Source: Acidobacteriota bacterium
GTDB taxonomy: Bacteria > Acidobacteriota > Terriglobia > Terriglobales > Acidobacteriaceae
Assembly: GCA_021805265.1 (NCBI GenBank)
Contig: JAJZFR010000047.1
Span: forward strand, 1-8,919
DNA length: 8,919 bases
Direction of reading: 5' to 3'
Part shown: positions 1 through 6,541 of the stretch, piece after piece
Numbering within the stretch: position 1 is the stretch's first letter
Layout of the letters: each line of letters begins with the position of its first letter
Notes under the pieces: generated by a model
What the model saw: the letters and a program-made list of their open reading frames with translations, nothing else
Database searches by the model: none
Told to the model about the DNA's origin: nothing
Translations under genes and position numbers: made by a program

Positions 1-1125
1 GGATTCAGCCCGGTGATTGCCAAAGACCTGATCGGCGAGGTGGACAACGCAGGCGATCCGGCGATTCATGTGCGGATTCACATGACGGTGGTGACGCCCG
101 CGAATGCAAAGGGTCCGGTGCCGGTGCTGATGATGTTTGGCCCGGCGGGATTTCCCAGTCCGAACGAGCCTTCTGCGGAGGAGTTTGCCGAGGTGAATGC
201 GGCGTGGAAGACGGTGCTCGAGCAGCAGGACCCGGGGTTGAAGGCAGTGTTTGCGGCGCATCCGGCGTGGCAGCCGGTGCACGCAACGCCGTTTCGGTTT
301 CCGGAGCTGAATGCCGATGGCGGGCTGCCGAATACGTGGCAGTTGATCGGCGATGGGTGGGGATATGCGATGATCGACCCGGCCAGCATTCAGGCGGATA
401 ACGGGGCGGGGTTGACGAGCGGCATCATTGGCCTGGTGAACAAAGGCCAGCCGCGCTCGCCGGAGGACTGGGGCGCGCTGCGGGCGTGGGCGTGGGGAGC
501 GGGACGCGGGCTGGATTATCTGGAGACCGATCCGGCGGTGGACGCGAAGCACGTGGGCATTGAAGGCGTGTCGCGCTACGGCAAGGCGGCGCTGGTGACG
601 ATGGCGTTTGACCAGCGGTTTGCGATGGTGCTGGTTGGCTCGTCTGGCAAGGGCGGAGCGACGCCGCTGCGGCGGAACTTTGGCGAAGCAGTGGAGAGCC
701 TGACGGGCGGCGAGTACTACTGGATGGCGGGCAACTTCATGAAGTACGGAGCGGAGAAGGCGAGTTTTGGCAGCATGCATCCCGGCGATATTCCGGTGGA
801 CTCGAATGAGCTGATCGCGCTGTGCGCGCCGCGGCTGACGTTCATCAGCTATGGCAGCCCGGCGAAGGGCGATGCGAAGTGGCTGGATCATGATGGCAGC
901 TTCATGGCGACGGTGGATGCGAATCGGGTGTTTCTCCTGCTTGGAGACAAGGGGCTGACCAGGAACGGGAAGGCTTATGCGGGGCCGATGCCGCCGATCA
1001 ACGACGGCATTCTGGAGGGGCAACTGGCGTGGCGGCAGCATGACGGCGGCCATACGGACGCGCCGAATATGAAGTACTTTCTGGCGTGGGCGGATGAGTG
1101 GATCGGGCACGCAGCGGCGCATTGA
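1..1125 (+). CDS. CE15-type glucuronoyl esterase / acetylxylan-esterase-like hydrolase, 5'-truncated by window edge
   Basis: The reading frame is open from base 1 to a TGA at 1123-1125, giving 374 visible residues; the N-terminus and any signal peptide lie outside the window. An in-frame GTG at 13 is just an internal valine codon. The fold is an alpha/beta hydrolase. The nucleophile elbow GVSRYGKAAL has its serine at codon 191 (571-573), fitting the CE15 G-x-S-R-x-G-K signature. Before it is a CE15-like stretch with WAWG and GLDYLETDPAVD; after it come RRNFGE, the CAPR segment and a C-terminal GGHTDAPN with the likely catalytic His at codon 351 (1051-1053). CE15 enzymes cleave ester bonds between lignin alcohols and 4-O-methyl-glucuronic acid on xylan, usually after export. 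At +23 from the serine, where fungal enzymes carry the acid Glu, this protein has Ser; Asp at codon 296 in KWLDHDGS is the likely substitute. Automated annotation might label it acetylxylan esterase. Family assignment is firm; substrate is inferred. Confidence 0.85.
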   Translation, partial: GFSPVIAKDLIGEVDNAGDPAIHVRIHMTVVTPANAKGPVPVLMMFGPAGFPSPNEPSAEEFAEVNAAWKTVLEQQDPGLKAVFAAHPAWQPVHATPFRFPELNADGGLPNTWQLIGDGWGYAMIDPASIQADNGAGLTSGIIGLVNKGQPRSPEDWGALRAWAWGAGRGLDYLETDPAVDAKHVGIEGVSRYGKAALVTMAFDQRFAMVLVGSSGKGGATPLRRNFGEAVESLTGGEYYWMAGNFMKYGAEKASFGSMHPGDIPVDSNELIALCAPRLTFISYGSPAKGDAKWLDHDGSFMATVDANRVFLLLGDKGLTRNGKAYAGPMPPINDGILEGQLAWRQHDGGHTDAPNMKYFLAWADEWIGHAAAH

Positions 1126-1150
1126 GGCCCGCGCGCATGGCTGATACACT
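1122..1150 (+). promoter_or_regulatory. possible sigma-70 promoter for rpe
   Basis: TTGAGG at 1122-1127, overlapping the stop codon of the esterase gene, is followed after 17 bases by TACACT at 1145-1150, within TGATACACT. This would start transcription near 1157 and give a short leader of roughly 24 bases ahead of the rpe ATG. It is a match by eye only. The gene could equally be read through from the esterase gene, since no terminator is visible in the 55-base gap. Confidence 0.35.
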
Positions 1151-1164
1151 TGACTTCACCTGTT

Positions 1165-1170
1165 GAGGAG
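1165..1170 (+). promoter_or_regulatory. ribosome binding site that decides the rpe start
   Basis: GAGGAG ends 10 bases before the ATG at 1181. An in-frame TTG at 1163 would add six residues, but it sits directly on this Shine-Dalgarno sequence and has none of its own. The ATG also gives the usual Rpe beginning with the PSILSADF strand right at the N-terminus. Confidence 0.7.
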
Positions 1171-1180
1171 TCTCCGCGCC

Positions 1181-1849
1181 ATGGTCGAGCTGTTGCCGTC
1201 GATTCTTTCCGCCGATTTTGCGAATCTTGCGCGCGATGTTGCCGCAGCGGAGCGGGGCGGCGGGACGGCGATCCACGTGGACGTGATGGACGGGCACTTT
1301 GTGCCGAATATCACGCTTGGTCCTCCGGTGGTCAGCAGCCTGCGCAAGGTTACCGGGCTGCCGCTCGATTGTCATCTGATGATCGAGAATCCGGATGAGT
1401 TCATTCCCGCATTTGCGGAGGCGGGCGCAAGCTGGGTGAGCGTTCACTACGAGGCTTGTCGGCATCTGCATCGGACGCTGGAGCTGATTGCCAGCCACGG
1501 GATGGAGCCTGGGGTGGTGCTGAATCCTGGGACGCGCGCCGACCTGATCCTGGATATTCTGCCGATGGTGCATCATGTGCTGATCATGACGGTGAATCCC
1601 GGCTTCGGGGGGCAGAAATTCATTCCGTTCACGCTGGAAAAGGTTGGATTTCTGGCCAGAATCCGACAGGAGCGCGGGTTGACGTTTAGAATTGAAGTGG
1701 ACGGCGGAGTGGCTCAGGATACGATCGCCGCAGTCGTCCAGGCAGGAGCGGAGCTGCTGGTAGCGGGCAACGCGGTTTTTGGTTCTGGCGATGCGGCGCA
1801 AAACGCGGCGTCGTTGTTGGAAGCGGCTCGCAGGGCTGCTGGTGAGTAG
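1181..1849 (+). CDS. rpe: ribulose-phosphate 3-epimerase
   Basis: Cytoplasmic enzyme of the pentose phosphate pathway that interconverts D-ribulose 5-phosphate and D-xylulose 5-phosphate. It has 222 residues, matching the family length. The single TIM-barrel domain shows every expected motif in order: PSILSADF (6-13), HVDVMDGHFVPN (32-43), LDCHLMI (62-68), MTVNPGFGGQKF (136-147), EVDGGV (172-177) and VAGNAVFG (194-201). The metal ligands known in the family correspond to His32, Asp34, His65 and Asp174; Asp34 and Asp174 are the acid/base pair. The flexible NPGFGGQ loop and the VAGNAVFG segment form the phosphate grip. The start is ATG 1181, preceded by GAGGAG. It lies 55 bases after the esterase gene and 86 bases before the BamD-like gene, all in the same direction, so co-transcription is possible. 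Nothing is missing or unusual. The related D-allulose-6-phosphate epimerase (AlsE) is a less likely alternative. Confidence 0.97.
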   Translation: MVELLPSILSADFANLARDVAAAERGGGTAIHVDVMDGHFVPNITLGPPVVSSLRKVTGLPLDCHLMIENPDEFIPAFAEAGASWVSVHYEACRHLHRTLELIASHGMEPGVVLNPGTRADLILDILPMVHHVLIMTVNPGFGGQKFIPFTLEKVGFLARIRQERGLTFRIEVDGGVAQDTIAAVVQAGAELLVAGNAVFGSGDAAQNAASLLEAARRAAGE

Positions 1850-1877
1850 CCAGCTCGCGCGGCGGTAAATTTCTGTA

Positions 1878-1906
1878 TTGACGGCTGTTTTGGGGGCGAT
1901 TGGTCT
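1878..1906 (+). promoter_or_regulatory. weak candidate promoter before the BamD-like gene
   Basis: A good -35-like TTGACG at 1878-1883 is followed, 17 bases on, by a poor -10-like TGGTCT at 1901-1906. The 86-base gap (1850-1935) holds no hairpin terminator that I can see, so read-through from rpe is an equal possibility. Only the -35 half is convincing. Confidence 0.22.
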
Positions 1907-1935
1907 CCGCTCCGAGCCGCAGGTGTTGAGGTGTT

Positions 1936-3504
1936 ATGAAACTGTTGTCCTCCAATTTGTATTGCAAAGTGACGCTTCGCGCGGCGGCGACGGCGAGCCT
2001 GATTTCGTTGGTTCTGCTTCTGGTGCCCGCTCATGGGGCTACCAAGGCCAAGAAGAAGAAACAGGTGGACCTGAGCGCGAACCCGCTGGGCAACGTGAAC
2101 AGCAAGCAGCCGGATAAAGAGCTGTACGACAAGGCGATGGTGGCGATCAAGAAGGGCCGCTTTGACCTGGCGCGGCTTGACCTGCAGACGCTGCTGAATA
2201 CGTATCCTGACTCCGAGTACCAGATGCGCGCGAAGCTGGCGGTGGGCGATAGCTGGTTCAAGGAAGGCGGGACCGCTGCACTGACGCAGGCCGAGGCGGA
2301 GTACAAGGACTTCATTACGTTCTTCCCGCAGGCACCGGAAGCGGCGGAAGCGCAGATGAAGGTGGGCGACATCTATTTCATGCAGATGGAAAAGCCGGAT
2401 CGCGACTTCACGAATGCGCAGAGCGCGGAGCGCGAGTACCGGGCGATGATTGACCAGTTTCCGGATTCGCCGCTGGTGCCACGGGCGAAGCAGAAGCTGC
2501 GCGAGGTTCAGGAAGTGCTGGCGGATCGCGAGTTCCTGATTGGCCAGTACTATTCGAGCCGCGAGAACTGGTCGGGCGCGCTGGCGCGGCTGGAAACGAT
2601 CGCCGACACCTATCCGCTTTTCAGCAAAAGCGACCAGGTGTGGCTGACGATCGGGGATGCCTACGAAGGGGAAGCGCAGCAGGTGCAGATATCCAAAGCG
2701 CTTCCTGCGGCGGTACGCGAGCGGCTGGACCAGGTGTATCTGGACAAAGCGGCAGCGGCGTATGACCACGTGATTACACGCTATCCGATGGCACCGCACG
2801 TGGAGGACGCTCGGGACCGGTTGATCGGGATGAACCGTCCTATCCCCGAGCCGACGCAGGATGCCATTGCGGCCAACGACGCCGAGGAGCGCAGCCGCCA
2901 GCCGATGCGCTTTACCGACAAGACGCTTGGAATTCTGAAGCATGGCCCGACGGTGGTGGAAGCGGCACACGTGGGCGAGCCGACGCTGGAGTCGCCGGCG
3001 CGGATCATTGCTCCGGATGTAACGCGCGAGAATCAACAGATATTTGTCGAGGCGTTCAAGGCGGAGCAGCCGGGCGCGGGCAAGGGGACAGATACGGCGA
3101 AGGCAGCAACGCCGACCGGCGCGAACGAGCCGCCGCGCTCGGACCAGCCGCAGGCACCGTTGCAGTTCGAGAATGTTCCAGGATCGGATACCGGCGATCA
3201 GGGCACGGGTATTGGAGCATCGATTGTGAGCGCGCCGAACGCAGCCCCGGCGCAGCCCGGCCCGGTGCAGGAGGATCCTAACGCGGTGGTGAAGTCGGTG
3301 GGCACCACGACGACGTCGCTTCCCGCAGCGGAAGCGCCATCCCTGGCACCCACGCAGGTGAACGACATCAAGCCGGGATCGGTGCCCGTGCAAACGGCGT
3401 CTGCCGGGGCGAAGGCGGCGAAGAAGACGAAGGCGGATTTGAGCGCCGAGTCCTCGAGCAGGAAGAAAAAGAAAAAGGGGTTGGCGAAGCTGAATCCCTT
3501 CTGA
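1936..3504 (+). CDS. bamD: BamD-like TPR outer membrane protein assembly factor with long low-complexity C-terminal tail
   Basis: Probable periplasmic component of the outer-membrane beta-barrel insertion machinery (BamD/YfiO/ComL family), 522 residues. Residues 1-34 look like an export signal: basic start, hydrophobic core at about 17-31, and an Ala-His-Gly site for signal peptidase I before Ala35. Residues 60-300 hold tandem tetratricopeptide-like helices of the BamD type, visible as repeated tyrosine/phenylalanine-proline turns (NTYPDSEY near 88, TFFPQAPE near 128, DQFPDSPL near 173, DTYPLFSK near 224, TRYPMAPH near 281). The remaining 220 residues are Pro/Ala/Gly/Thr-rich, probably disordered, and end in a run of five lysines and LAKLNPF. 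E. coli BamD is about 245 residues and is lipid-anchored through a cysteine; here the only cysteine is residue 10, before the hydrophobic core, so no lipobox exists. The start ATG 1936 follows GAGGTG at 1928-1933, a little close. It is co-directional with rpe and ends at a strong hairpin. A generic TPR periplasmic scaffold is the alternative. Confidence 0.8.
   Translation: MKLLSSNLYCKVTLRAAATASLISLVLLLVPAHGATKAKKKKQVDLSANPLGNVNSKQPDKELYDKAMVAIKKGRFDLARLDLQTLLNTYPDSEYQMRAKLAVGDSWFKEGGTAALTQAEAEYKDFITFFPQAPEAAEAQMKVGDIYFMQMEKPDRDFTNAQSAEREYRAMIDQFPDSPLVPRAKQKLREVQEVLADREFLIGQYYSSRENWSGALARLETIADTYPLFSKSDQVWLTIGDAYEGEAQQVQISKALPAAVRERLDQVYLDKAAAAYDHVITRYPMAPHVEDARDRLIGMNRPIPEPTQDAIAANDAEERSRQPMRFTDKTLGILKHGPTVVEAAHVGEPTLESPARIIAPDVTRENQQIFVEAFKAEQPGAGKGTDTAKAATPTGANEPPRSDQPQAPLQFENVPGSDTGDQGTGIGASIVSAPNAAPAQPGPVQEDPNAVVKSVGTTTTSLPAAEAPSLAPTQVNDIKPGSVPVQTASAGAKAAKKTKADLSAESSSRKKKKKGLAKLNPF
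2044..2079 (+). repeat. first copy of Lys-rich/DLSA motif within the BamD-like protein
   Basis: Codons 37-48, immediately after the predicted signal-peptide cleavage site, encode KAKKKKQVDLSA. A similar motif recurs near the C-terminus at 3412-3447 with 8 of 12 residues identical. The similarity is at protein level; the bases are more diverged. Confidence 0.5.
3412..3447 (+). repeat. second copy of Lys-rich/DLSA motif within the BamD-like protein
   Basis: Codons 493-504 encode KAAKKTKADLSA, resembling codons 37-48 of the same protein. It precedes a serine/arginine linker, five lysines and the final GLAKLNPF. Whether this is a true internal duplication or convergence of two lysine-rich tails cannot be told by eye. 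Confidence 0.5.
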
Positions 3505-3541
3505 TCGATTCCTGATTTCGAAGCGTCCAATGAGCAGAGAG

Positions 3542-3571
3542 AAGCGGCCATTCCTGAGGGGATGGCCGCTT
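3542..3571 (+). terminator. intrinsic terminator between convergent genes, possibly two-way
   Basis: AAGCGGCCAT (3542-3551) pairs perfectly with ATGGCCGCTT (3562-3571). The intervening bases can extend the stem by three further pairs (TCC with GGG, one of them a G-U), leaving a UGAG tetraloop at 3555-3558. A short T-run (3570-3572) and TGTCTGG follow on the plus strand. It lies 37 bases after the BamD-like stop and 38 bases beyond the ppc stop on the other strand, so it probably stops both. The tail on the minus strand is CT-rich rather than a clean T-run. Bases 3505-3541 and 3572-3609 hold nothing else that I can identify. Confidence 0.8.
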
Positions 3572-3609
3572 TGTCTGGTTCGGCGGATTGAGGATGATCC
3601 GTTTCGGTT

Positions 3610-6462
3610 TCAGCCTGTGTTGCGCAGGCCAGCCGAGATGCCGCTGATGGTGGCGGCAATGGCGCGATTGACCTCGGGAGTGTCTTCGCCAGCGCGTTTG
3701 CGGCGGAGCATGTCCACCTGGATCAGGTGCATGGGGTCCACGTAGGGATTGCGCAGTTTGATGGATCGGGCGAGCACGGGATTCGATTCGAGCAGTTCCT
3801 GCTGCTCGGTAATCAGGAGCACGGCGTCTACCGCGCGTCGATATTCCTTTTTGAAGAGGGTGAAGATGCGGCTGCGCAGCTTTTCATCGGGGACGAGCGT
3901 GGAATAGAGCTTTGCGGTGGCCATGTCCGCTTTCCCGAGCGCCATTTCGACATTGCGCAGCAGGTCGATGAAGAGGGGAAACTCCTGCGCCATTTCGCGC
4001 AGGGTTTCGAGGGAGCCACCTTCGGCGAGAAAGCGCTCGACGGCGTAGCCGACACCGAACCAGGCTGGAACGAGGAGTCGCGACTGGGTCCATCCAAAGA
4101 CCCAGGGAATGGCGCGGAGGGTTTCGAGGCTGAGCGAGCCTTTGCGTTTGGAGGGCCGTGAGCCGATCTTGGCGTGTTCCAGCTCACCCATGGGGGTGGA
4201 TTGGGCGAAATACTCGAGTACGCCGGGGTCGTCGAGGATGTGTTTGCGGTAGTGTTCGTAGGAGAAGGCGGAAAGCTGATCGAGCGCCTGTTCCCACGCG
4301 GGGAGCATGGCTCCGGTAAAGTGTCCTTCGGGGTCTTTGGCGTTGGGCCTGGCGAGGGCGTCGAGCGAGGCGGCGATCATGAGTTCGAGGTTGCGCTCGG
4401 CGAGGATGACATCGGCGTATTTGAAGTTGAGGACTTCGCCCTGTTCGGTGATGCGCAACTGGCCGTCGAAGGAATCGAGCGGCTGGGCGAAGATGGCACG
4501 GTGGGTGGGTCCGCCGCCGCGTCCGACGGTGCCGCCGCGACCGTGGAACAGGCGAAGCGTGATGCCGGATTCACGGGCGACGCGGTGCAGGTCGCGATGG
4601 GAGCGGAAGATTTCCCAGGTGCTGGTGAGCATGCCGCCGTCCTTGTTGGAATCGGAGTAGCCGAGCATGATCTCCTGGGTGTTGCCCCAGGTTTTGAGCA
4701 GCGCGCGGTAGTCTGGCCTGGCCCACAACTCGCGACAGATGGCGGGGGCGTTGCGCAGGTCTTCGATGGATTCGAAGAGCGGGACGGGCATGAGTCCGGG
4801 GTCGCCGTCCTGGGCCGCGCCTTCGAGTCGAACGCCAGCCAGTCGCGCCAGTCGGACGACAGTGAGCACGTCCTCGACGCAGGTTGCGCCGCTGATGACG
4901 TACTGGCGGATGGTCTCCGGGGTTGGACCGGACTTGATTTCTGCGATGACTTTGAAGGTGTCGAGAACGTTTGCGGTTTCCGCAGAAAGGGCGTGGGGCA
5001 GGGCCGGAGCGAGGGTTTCGGCGACGGCCTCCTTGAGCGCGGCGGCGTGGAGGCGGGCATGCTGGCGAATGTCGAGGGTATGCAGATGAAGGCCGAAGGT
5101 GCGCACGGCGAGGAGCAGCGGATCGATGAGGTCACGGGCGATGCGGAGGCCGCGATTTTCGGCAAGGGACTGGCGAATGAGCCAGAGGTCGGCGGAGAAC
5201 TCTTCCGCGTTGCGATAGGGGGGAAGCATCTGGACCAGCGCTTCCTGGGTCTCGGCGAGAGAGTTGGCGAGCGGTTGCTGGCTCGGGATGGCGCGCTGCC
5301 GCCCGCGATTCTGGAGGAAGGCGCCGTTCAATCGTGCTCGGACGCAGAGGAGAAAACGGCGATAGATTTCGTGCTCAAATTGCTGGCCGAAGACCTGTGC
5401 TTCGGCCGTGTGAATCCGGGCGACGTATTCGGCGAGGCGTTGTTGGAGAGGCTCGCTGACCGGGGTCTGTTGCGCGGAGCTGGTGAGCAGGTCAATGACC
5501 CGCTCGAGTTGCCCGTCATAGAAGCGCATGAGGTGAGCGCGGGCGAGCGCGATGGCGTTGCGTGTGACCTCCGGGGTGACAAAGGGATTGCCGTCGCGGT
5601 CGCCGCCGATCCAGGAGCCGAAGCGGAGAACGCGCGGCAGCTCGTGCATTTCGAGTTCAATGCCGTAGGCGATTTTGAGCGCATCGGCGATCTCACGGTA
5701 GAGGCTGGGCAGGGTGGCGAGGATGGAGACGTCGTAGTAGTCGAGGCCCATCTTGATTTCGTCGTAGACGGTGGGTCTTCGGCTGCGCACCTCATCGGTC
5801 TGCCAGAGGGAGGTGATCTCGGCGCGGACCTGATCTTCGAGGCGGGCAATGGTTTCCGTGGCTAGGGGGATTCGGTCCAGCTCTTCGAGAAGCTCGCCGA
5901 TGCGTCTTCGCTTGAACATGACGGAGCGACGGGCGACTTCAGTAGGATGGGCGGTGAAGACGGGAACGACGAGAACGCGGCGGAGCCATTCGAGGGCTTC
6001 GTCGGCGGAGATGCCGACGCGACGCATGGCGCTGAGTGTGCCCGCGAGCGAACCGCGCTGGCGGCTGGATTCACGGCTGAGCTGGAGGGCCAGGCGGCGG
6101 CGTTTGCGGTGGTTGGTCTCGGCCAGATTGATCAGCTCGAAGTAGAAGCCGAAGGCGCGTGTGAGCAGGATTGCGCGCGCGACGGGGAGCTTTTCGATGC
6201 GGTGCATGGCCTCGTTGGTGTGGCCAGCTTCAGCAGCGGAAGCGCCTTTGTCGGAGGCTTCCCGGCGACGAATGGTTCCCTGTCGGAGGGCTTCGACCTG
6301 CTCGTAAAACTCTTCGCCCGCCTGCTCACGGAGGACTTCACCGAGGAGAATTCCGAGGGAACGAACGTCGCGCCGGAGCGGCGCATCCTTCAAATCTCCC
6401 TGCCTGGCTTCCAACTCAGCCAAGCGCTGCGACCAACTCTCAGGACTCCACAAATACGCCAT
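3610..6462 (-). CDS. ppc: phosphoenolpyruvate carboxylase
   Basis: Cytoplasmic anaplerotic enzyme that adds bicarbonate to phosphoenolpyruvate to make oxaloacetate and phosphate, refilling the TCA cycle. It is complete at 950 residues, somewhat longer than E. coli's 883. Landmarks in order: N-terminal LRRDVRSLGILLGEVLREQ (29-47); catalytic VFTAHPTEVARR with His172; GSWIGGDRDGNPF (282-294); GYSDSNKDGG (601-610) with catalytic Lys607; mobile loop HGRGGTVGRGGGP (640-652) with Arg642; RAIPWVFGWTQSR (783-795); and the invariant C-terminus RNTG (947-950). Lysine 844 (GKADM), Arg904 (LRNPYVDP) and Asn948 match residues that bind aspartate/malate in the E. coli enzyme, so feedback inhibition is plausible. 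The ATG at 6460-6462 has only a weak GAAG upstream. A GH106-like gene precedes it on the same strand after 79 bases; there is no functional link. The long open frames antisense to it are composition shadows. Confidence 0.98.
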   Translation of the reverse strand: MAYLWSPESWSQRLAELEARQGDLKDAPLRRDVRSLGILLGEVLREQAGEEFYEQVEALRQGTIRRREASDKGASAAEAGHTNEAMHRIEKLPVARAILLTRAFGFYFELINLAETNHRKRRRLALQLSRESSRQRGSLAGTLSAMRRVGISADEALEWLRRVLVVPVFTAHPTEVARRSVMFKRRRIGELLEELDRIPLATETIARLEDQVRAEITSLWQTDEVRSRRPTVYDEIKMGLDYYDVSILATLPSLYREIADALKIAYGIELEMHELPRVLRFGSWIGGDRDGNPFVTPEVTRNAIALARAHLMRFYDGQLERVIDLLTSSAQQTPVSEPLQQRLAEYVARIHTAEAQVFGQQFEHEIYRRFLLCVRARLNGAFLQNRGRQRAIPSQQPLANSLAETQEALVQMLPPYRNAEEFSADLWLIRQSLAENRGLRIARDLIDPLLLAVRTFGLHLHTLDIRQHARLHAAALKEAVAETLAPALPHALSAETANVLDTFKVIAEIKSGPTPETIRQYVISGATCVEDVLTVVRLARLAGVRLEGAAQDGDPGLMPVPLFESIEDLRNAPAICRELWARPDYRALLKTWGNTQEIMLGYSDSNKDGGMLTSTWEIFRSHRDLHRVARESGITLRLFHGRGGTVGRGGGPTHRAIFAQPLDSFDGQLRITEQGEVLNFKYADVILAERNLELMIAASLDALARPNAKDPEGHFTGAMLPAWEQALDQLSAFSYEHYRKHILDDPGVLEYFAQSTPMGELEHAKIGSRPSKRKGSLSLETLRAIPWVFGWTQSRLLVPAWFGVGYAVERFLAEGGSLETLREMAQEFPLFIDLLRNVEMALGKADMATAKLYSTLVPDEKLRSRIFTLFKKEYRRAVDAVLLITEQQELLESNPVLARSIKLRNPYVDPMHLIQVDMLRRKRAGEDTPEVNRAIAATISGISAGLRNTG

Positions 6463-6471
6463 CGTACTTCG

Positions 6472-6477
6472 ATTATG
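6472..6477 (-). promoter_or_regulatory. possible -10 element immediately before ppc
   Basis: On the minus strand CATAAT occupies 6477-6472, only nine bases before the ppc ATG. If used, transcription would begin at about 6465-6462, giving a nearly or fully leaderless message, consistent with the lack of a clear Shine-Dalgarno sequence. No good -35 box is seen at the right distance (the hexamer 17 bases upstream is GAAAAC), so support is limited. The rest of the 79-base gap (6463-6541) holds no convincing terminator for the upstream glycosidase gene. Confidence 0.3.
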
Positions 6478-6541
6478 CCTGATAGTCGGTCGCAGTTTTC
6501 ATGCTTGCCGGTCATTTTCCCCAAGGGTTAACAGACCCCCG

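Noticed and set aside
1163..1180. TTG at 1163 as the rpe start
   Set aside because: It overlaps the Shine-Dalgarno sequence that serves the ATG at 1181, and the extra residues are not typical of the Rpe N-terminus.
1714..3393. 559-residue Arg/His/Leu-rich open frame on the minus strand opposite the BamD-like gene
   Set aside because: The composition is that of a reverse-complement shadow of a GC-rich gene. It overlaps two well-supported genes (rpe end and bamD) and has no recognisable motif.
3460..3480. A-rich stretch near the end of the BamD-like gene as a possible frameshift slip site
   Set aside because: The runs are five A at most, read as alternating AAG/AAA lysine codons, and do not form a classic slippery heptamer. 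The zero frame already gives a sensible C-terminus.
4174..5865. 563-residue open frame on the plus strand opposite ppc
   Set aside because: It is antisense to a complete, motif-perfect ppc gene. Its Gly/Glu/Asp/Val-rich sequence is the typical mirror of a high-GC gene and shows no domain.
6519..6541. GGGT/ACCC pairing after the glycosidase stop as a terminator
   Set aside because: The stem is only about four pairs and no T-run follows on the minus strand.
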